Shown here: positions 57,546 through 64,000 of the stretch, one piece after another | How the letters are laid out: each line of letters opens with the position of its first letter | Position numbering within the stretch: the stretch's first letter is position 1 | Assembly (NCBI GenBank): GCA_025024175.1 | Contig: QCXZ01000137.1 | Location: 1,178,001-1,242,000 of the forward strand | Direction of reading: 5' to 3' | From: Rhyzopertha dominica | Lineage: Eukaryota; Arthropoda; Insecta; Coleoptera; Bostrichidae | DNA: 64,000 nucleotides | Notes under the pieces: model-generated | The model's database searches: none | Told to the model about the DNA's origin: nothing | Seen by the model: only the letters and a program-made list of their open reading frames with translations | Translations under genes and position numbers: made by a program

Positions 57546-58677
57546 CAGCTACACTTTTAACCGGTTTAGTTTCCTCAAATATATTGGGAACAAAACATCT
57601 GCTCAAGCTTGTTTACGTTATCTAACTATCGCTTTCGCCAAACGTACTTTTTTTAGTTGTAGCTCCTCAGCGGCCTTGTTTATTCTGTTTAATCAACATT
57701 TTTAAGATGAGTACACATTTTGGGAACCATATATCGTGTGCATGCAGCTCGTTATTGCGCAAAGACGCCAAAAATTGATTCTTAGTACCTACTAGTTTCC
57801 CAACCGAACCAAATCCAAAGGAATGTCTCCCACCTCTAGTAATTATTGTTATTAGAGAACGCGGTGATTCCCCCTAGGGATTTAATGCCACATCAGAATG
57901 TGTGGATGTGGCTACAGATCCAACCTACAGTGTCCTTAATCTTAATAAAACAAGCAGAATCACATAATATATATTTGAATCTATACATAAATATTACATT
58001 ATACGACATCCTTTCAGAAGTACAGTATGAACATTCATTATTTGTGCCTATCGGTGATTATTCAAACATAATAATTAACGACTGTTCCAGCAGGATCTGG
58101 TTCGCTGTATTCCTGCCACTATGTTTCTACATGCCTACTTCGTTTGGCACATAATCGTTTTGGTGTGGGGACAAACAAACACCATCAGGTGGTCGAGAAC
58201 ATTTAAGTACAATGGTTCAACAACAAGTACACATTCATTATTTATACGAATTACTCTAGCACCATGTAGTGACGCTCATCATGAATCGATGTAATCTATA
58301 ATAAATTTTCAAATGATTTTCTTAACAAAAATATAAAATATATATTTATCATTCTAGATAAATCAAAATATTGTCACAAATATTCCCATCGTAAACACGA
58401 AATATTATACGTCACATCAAACAGTCTTAACAACATTGATTAGGGTAGAAACTAGAGATGTTTGATGTAGATATGTCCGTAAATTTCAAAGTCTGGAAGC
58501 TGCTGGAAAATGATGGGAAAAGCTGCGGAAATGCGCTAGTACCTATAGCTGGAAGATTCTAAAACGAACTTCGTAGGGGTAGTAAGAATAGCGAAGTGTT
58601 TACATCGAACAAACACACAGCAATTCATTTGTGCCGTCGTTCATTTAATAAATGGCTAAAACATCACAATTATGCTC

Positions 58678-58746
58678 CTATCTGGATATGTCCTCTTCGG
58701 TAGGCGATTTTCTTTTGCTGTCGTCAGGGGTCAGTTCCTCCGTATA
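58678..58746 (-). other. Possible short last exon of unknown gene
   Basis: After an AG on the - strand (58748-58747) there are 22 codons reading YTEELTPDDSKRKSPTEED followed by ISR and a stop. The polar, Ser/Pro/Glu-rich composition looks like a real C-terminal tail, but the acceptor has a poor pyrimidine tract and no partner exon is known. The calcium-sensor gene upstream already has its own stop. Confidence 0.2.
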
Positions 58747-58936
58747 CTTACAACTCTACTACATCTAAGTTTATTTACATACAAATGTAAGAAAAACAGT
58801 ATAAACACGCAAACTGACGGTGAGGAACGAATTCTGTAAATAACCGAATGCAAAGTTTCCCTAACTCATACCTGAAAAAAAAACCAAAAAAGTACGGGAC
58901 CTTAATTTTCATCTTGGAGCTAAATTAGTTTTCCTC

Positions 58937-58962
58937 TTCAATCAATCAATCAATCAATCAAC
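58937..58962 (+). repeat. ATCA microsatellite
   Basis: Six consecutive ATCA-type units lie here. Confidence 0.9.
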
Positions 58963-58989
58963 CAATAGAGCAGGTTGTAGCTAGATGGT

Positions 58990-59655
58990 GTACTGCGAAT
59001 CGATTGCCTCTTAATAGGTTTGCACTTTTACACTTAGAAGACCAGTTTTAAAATTTAATTGTACAATTGAAGCAGTGGGGTTAGTGCCATATAACATCGT
59101 TAAAGACCTTCGTGTGAGCTACTACTGTAAATTATCTTTTGCTGGTCACATAGACTCAACGGAAAAACTGGTTGCACAGCTTTAGGTTTTATTATTAGCA
59201 ACTCAGCATCATTTATTAACGTTATTGTACTTAAATGTTTATATTTTGTTTATTCATTCTAAGTTGGAATACTTCAGTTTTATATAGCATTCTAATGATC
59301 AAATATATATAAAACAAATTGGAAAAATTCAAAGGCGATTCCTTAAATTTTTGTCGTATCGAATAGACAATTATTATGCACATGGATAATATAATTACAC
59401 ACTCTTGTTGGAAAGATGACATTAGGTCTCTGTAAGCTAAAAGGAAATCACAAGCTTAACGTTTTGTCTAAAGTATTTGACTGCCCCCCTTTGCTAGCAT
59501 TATTAAATATAAAAGTACCTATGCTTGGTTTCCGGAATGGGGGCACTTTTTATTGTTCAAATGCTAGAACCCATATGTTTGTTAACTCACCTGTTTTTGT
59601 TATGTATAATAACTTCAATAAGATATCTGGACATTGTGATATTCATTATGAATGA
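58990..59655 (+). pseudogene. LINE C-terminal remnant
   Basis: Broken frames on + contain LSFAGHIDST, FIHSKLEYFSFI, KIQRRFLKFLSYRID and finally a 79-codon frame with LGLCKLKGNHKLNVLSKVFD and MYNNFNKISGHCDIHYE. These are the thumb and C-terminal blocks of the LINE class seen at 19.0-20.3 kb. The catalytic region is absent and several stops are present. Confidence 0.65.
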
Positions 59656-60449
59656 ATAAAAAAAGATGTCAACTGTAGTACTTGAATAGTAGATATTGTT
59701 GTTGATTTTAGTAGAATAGTGTATTGCTATACAAGAAATGCTGCGTTTTATTTTAATGATTGAAAAATACTATGGAGCTTACTCAACTTCATTCTATTAG
59801 TACCGAAAGAACTGTATCATTTTTAAGCCAAGCTCAAAATTACGTACCAGGTGATTAGGTTTCTAACTTTAGTCCTTGAGCAATTATAATTTTGTGTTTC
59901 TGTATGTACTTATATAATCACAATTCATAGTATGTTGTGAATGTTTTTTAAGGAAAGGAGGAACCAGCAAGGAAGATTTCAGTAGATTTTTGAAGCAAGT
60001 CGAGGGCCAAACGTATTTAGACGTAAAAGTAAGCTTTATAGTTGGTTTAGCAGTGTGTTGCCGTAAAAAATGCACTCCCAATACATATAAATTGTACAAT
60101 TGTAGATGTCGAACTACGAAAAAAGACAGTTAATTTCCATGACCATCACATTACATAACTATTCAATTTTCGTTGTAATTATCGTCATTTTTCATGTAAT
60201 GCCAACCCAAAATCATTACTCAAGAATAGTATTTTTATATGTAACCAATATCTTTTAAAATATAGTTTACATTTCTCATTTTGCTAGGATATTGTGGGCT
60301 AAACTCTGTTCTAGTTTTACATAAAACCCTTAGATGGGGTTGGTAATACAACTAGTCCAACACCTAGATATAGAAACCTGTAAAAAAAAACAAAGCGCCT
60401 CTATCACTTTGAAGTAGAACTAACGAACGTACCATACCAGTGACACATC
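59656..60449. other. Spacer upstream of the calcium-sensor 3' UTR end
   Basis: No gene or repeat is recognised. The sequence is plain AT-rich. Confidence 0.5.
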
Positions 60450-60455
60450 TTTATT
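60450..60455 (-). terminator. Candidate polyadenylation signal of the calcium-sensor gene
   Basis: AATAAA on the - strand, about 300 bases after the stop at 60756, is followed by a GT-rich run (GATGTGTCACTGGT). Confidence 0.45.
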
Positions 60456-60755
60456 CCAAGATGAACACTAAGCCTCAAACCCGAACCCAAAACCAGATAA
60501 ATTTAACAAACAAAATTTGTTCAAAAAAAACCATCTCCAAAATTCGGCCCTTTTCGCCCACTGCATTCGTTCCACACCGCGGCCGGACTAATATAATATC
60601 TCGCACCACACGCCAGCAACATCAGTTTAATAAACCTAGCGCGTTTTTAATTGGTCGGGGGTAATGAGGGTGGATGGCAAGCCGAAGCCCGAAACGTTGC
60701 CGTCGGCATCCGCTCACGTCCACGAGGGCGGAGGGCGAACGCCGACCGGCGAACG

Positions 60756-63700
60756 TCATATCGAACTGTCGAAGACGTTCATCGACGACGAGATGGACTG
60801 GTCCTTCCTGCAGCACTCGAGGAATTCGTCCAGCGTCACGACGCCGTCGCGGTTCTTGTCCATTTTCTGAAAGAGCGGTTGAAAGGATCAAATAATCGAA
60901 CGCTCTTGTGGGAATTACATTTTCAGTTATCTCTGGTCATGTCATTCTTTATGATTCATAACAAAAACATAGAGAATGATTTCTTCAGCAAAAGCAAAAT
61001 AACGACAAAATTTATTAGTGTGGAGTGGTATTTCTATCAACTTAGATATTTAATCACATAAGTCTAGCAGAATCAAAACCTACACAATTCTCATCAGACT
61101 TCCATTTATCCGAACCATTTAAAAAAGCTGTGGGTGGGAAGCATTTTCAATCAAATCAAGACGTTAAAAGTCAGGTGCGAAAGTAGCTTCGAGATCAGGC
61201 CAAAAAATGTTATCCCACAGGTATACAAAAATTAGAAGAACGATGGGACAAGTGTATAAAAGGAGACTGTGGAAAGCAACTAAAGTTTTGTATTGATTAA
61301 ATTAAGTTCTTGAGCTACAGCATTTATTCTCGTTATGTCAGCTGCAAAACATTGTGAAGGATGAGGGTAACAGTGAATTTGATAAAGGTATAACCTTTTT
61401 TTTACAATTATTGATACATAATAACTTGAAGTGAGGCAGCCTCTATTAAAATGTAAACTTTAGATGCCTAGGCATAGTATTTTAGTAGATTCTAGTTTTC
61501 AGAAGTTACAATAAGTTTAACAGGTAATAATGCACTTAGTACAATAGAAACGCTTGCCTACATGAACATAGAATGGTGTAACGCCAAACAAATATTCACT
61601 ACATTGCTACATTGTGAAAAAGAGTTGTCAAACATTCATAACATGTCATAAACAGAGGTCTACCTTTATCTGAATCCCTAAATTATGGGACAACTGCCTG
61701 CACCTAAAGTTAATTCTGATATACCGTTTGTAAATTGCGGAGTTAAAGACGCAGATCCTGCACATCCTGAATGGAGAAAAATTTGAATATGTACTTTCTC
61801 CAATTAGAATATCATTAGCACACATTAAATGAATGTGCTAGGTTTTGGTATCTCTGTGAATAAATTATTAAAACCAATACAGTCCACGCCATAGTAAAGA
61901 ACTAACAAACCACTAAACGTGTGGTATCTAAATTTGTCAGACAAAAATAATATGGAACTGAAGAACCTTCATCAATGCAGCATTACGGCTACTATCATGA
62001 TTTCTCTTCTCAATATATTGAGAATGAATGCTCCATTGATGAAGGTTACAATAAAAATTCTACAAAAGACATGGGTTAACTACATATTAGTTCTGATCAG
62101 GATATCGATTACATTTCTCCATTTATTATTAACACTACTCTCCACCGAAAAATTAATGATATTCGCAAGATTTCAAAGAAGTTTTCAGAAAAATGGATAT
62201 TAACATACGATGTATACGTGTGTGATGAGAACAGTCTCATAACTGTGGAAACCAAAATGACAAAATCAGCAGTTCCAGTTACATTGTTATGAATGCACTC
62301 AAAATATAATTTAAAATTCTCTCACAATGTTTTATGACTGCTCTCGTTATAAAATAATGCCATTTCACTCTAAGTCGCCTAGTTTATAATCGAATACCAG
62401 GCCCATTAAAAAATTTCGTAGACAATTTGTACATTTTGGCTCAGTTTTGAGTTGTTTTCAACTTTTTTTGATGGTCCAAGTTTGTGAAAGTATGATGTTA
62501 AATATTGACTTTGGGATTTTTGACAGCATAATAATTTATTCCAAATTTGGTTGATCATCAAAAAGGTCATTAAATTTCTTATAAGAATCTCCATTGAACA
62601 CATTTCTTGTTTTTGTTTTAAATCGAGCAGCGGCCTTTAAATAACAAGATGTTTCAATCTTAGCGAAATTTGCATACACCTATTGCTAGGTAAATTATTT
62701 CGTGGTTAAGCTTAGAACTCACAGAGATGTAAAATACCTGAACAAAGACGAATTTGAAATACTAACTGTGTCAAGCCTCTCACTGTAGGAATTAATAATC
62801 GTACAGGAATGGCGTACAAGGGAAAGACTGTCAACCTTATAAAAGCATCAGTGATAGTGTTCATCAGAACAAAAAACCTGAAGCTGTGGGGACAGGACAT
62901 ACTGCTTAGTATAGTAGCATAAAACCATCAACAAAAGCTTAAAGACAGTTAGCAAATTACAAAGACTCGCATCATTGAGAATCACATGTACAAAGTGAAT
63001 GAAAACGACGAAACTTCCTGTCATATTCTACGAGAATTTTCTTTGGGATACCATTTGCGGATTCTAAAGAAGTTGTCCGCAGTACTTATTGACTGTATCC
63101 TAAAATTTGTTGAAAATATGTTAATGGAGTAGCATAGGTACCTGGTACTGAGGGCACAAGCTGAAGCTTCAGTGCATTAGGTTATCAACACCGCATCTCA
63201 TGCAATAATAATAGTAAAAAAATGCCGACTTGGATGCCAATCATTCACAAATGTTCCAATAGGTACTACAACAGTTAATGGAGATTCAATATGAAAAAGT
63301 ACAGCACTAGAATTTAAGATAAGGGGATAAAAATCTGAAATTATTATATAACGATGCTTCACACGTACCGAAAACGGCGCATCCCATTACGTAATAATTG
63401 TGAACTGAACGGTTGCAATACACTCAGAAGAAAACCCGTTGATTACCATTGTAATACGTTAGGCTTCTTAAAAGCCAATATAATGAAGTTATGTAACGAT
63501 ATTACCTTAAAGAGTACTCATATACAGGGTGAGTTTTTTAAATGACCAGTATAGGGATCTCGAAAACTAGCAGGGTTAGAAGGAAGGCTAAACAGAGAAT
63601 GATTCGCCGTTTTCTTGTTCTAATTCAATGCAGGTTTTGGTTTTTTAAAAAAGTTCATGACTTACTAGATATTTTGAAGAAAAAATAAATTTTGAGTATT

Positions 63701-64000
63701 TCTTTAAATCCGTTAGTTCTGCTAGCTTTCGAGGTGATCGAAAAAACCCATTACAATCGTGGTTATATTGCAGCTCAAATTGTTGTCTAATACAAAAATA
63801 ACGTTAGCAATTTATGAAACCTAGTCTCAAAGCAATAAAAAACTTAACCCTAAGTGAGAAAGTATTCTTTTTTTGATTGACAGCAGCAGTGTTGATGAAA
63901 CAACAAGAAGCTTCCTTCTCCACTTAAACAAGTTCGATATGTTAAGATGTGTACCTGAAAAATGCTGTCGACCCTCTCCTTGACGGTTTCCTCGTCGAAT
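60756..64000 (-). CDS. Neuronal calcium sensor, KChIP-like, last two coding exons
   Basis: The gene enters at the window's right edge. The exon 64000-63955 encodes FDEETVKERVDSIFQ after one leading base. After a donor GTACAC and a 3.1 kb intron, exon 60866-60756 encodes KMDKNRDGVVTLDEFLECC, RKDQSISSSMNVFDSSI and a stop, joined in phase 0. DKNRDGVVTLDE is a complete EF-hand calcium loop (positions 1, 3, 5, 7, 9, 12 occupied by D, N, D, V, T, E), and corresponds to the fourth EF-hand. The EFLECCRKD wording fits Kv-channel-interacting proteins, which bind and regulate Shal-type potassium channels, better than frequenin or neurocalcin. Only about 52 residues are visible, so the exact family member is open. 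The intron contains no recognised gene. Confidence 0.8.
60867..63954. other. Intron of the calcium-sensor gene
   Basis: The intron is AT-rich without a recognised gene. A transposon-tip-like sequence (TA then CAGGGTGAGTTTTTTA) occurs at about 63533-63550. It resembles the tip of the DD41D element, but no partner end is visible before the window closes. Confidence 0.5.

Larger units (their letters stand above)
57304..58936. other. Upstream region of FNTA and spacer
   Basis: The FNTA promoter should lie just above 57303. No TATA box is obvious. The second member of the direct repeat pair lies at 57413-57545. A lone terminus similar to the 1.3 kb element (GGTGATTCCCCCTAG) is at 57863-57877. A possible short - strand exon is at 58678-58746. 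Confidence 0.4.

Noticed and set aside
60622..60895. Several overlapping ORFs on both strands
   Set aside because: They are shadows of the EF-hand exon at 60756-60866 read in other frames.
1..64000. CRISPR arrays, bacterial operons or phage modules
   Set aside because: The sequence is clearly eukaryotic with spliced genes, and no regularly spaced repeat array was seen.

Overview
The window is AT-rich nuclear DNA of an arthropod, most likely an insect. The evidence is spliced genes with GT-AG introns, a P5CS whose exons resemble fly P5CS as I remember it, and a mixed load of LINEs, Penelope-like elements and Tc1/mariner transposons. The order or species cannot be read from the sequence. Scattered N bases and at least one single-base frameshift in a conserved gene show that the assembly is imperfect.

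Host genes lie in the right-hand part. P5CS (delta-1-pyrroline-5-carboxylate synthase) runs on the + strand, with nine recognised exons from 37390 to 54279 and a 12.5 kb first intron full of transposon debris. FNTA (alpha subunit of protein farnesyltransferase and geranylgeranyltransferase I) lies convergently on the - strand, 57303 to 56146, in four exons. The last two coding exons of a neuronal calcium-sensor gene, best matched by a Kv-channel-interacting protein, lie on the - strand at 64000-63955 and 60866-60756. These are unrelated housekeeping and neuronal genes that happen to be neighbours.

The left 37 kb has no host gene I can name. It holds a truncated Tc1 element (2.2-3.1 kb), a 154 bp foldback carrying a hammerhead-ribozyme-like motif (5.6-5.8 kb), a DD41D mariner-like element with very long inverted ends (8.5-10.8 kb), and two Penelope-like fragments (15-16 and 26.2-27.1 kb). 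It also holds a 324 bp SINE-like insertion with a 14 bp target duplication (17.2-17.5 kb), two head-to-head LINEs (19-22.6 kb), a decayed mariner-like element (28.3-29.6 kb), and a LINE split by a nearly intact intron-containing Tc1 (34.3-37.1 kb). Two copies of an unclassified 1.3 kb inverted-repeat element lie at 31.9-33.2 and 37.9-39.2 kb. Inside P5CS intron 1 there are also an antisense LINE (41.5-43.7 kb) and a decayed DD82E transposon (45.3-47.4 kb). Between these are GC-richer islands of a few hundred bases without long ORFs, which may be regulatory DNA or 5' exons.

I found no complete new multi-gene system. The observations most worth following are the hammerhead-like motif and the shared inverted-ended layout of two Penelope-type fragments, the DD82E and DD41D transposons, the unclassified 1.3 kb family, and the frameshift at the P5CS C terminus.
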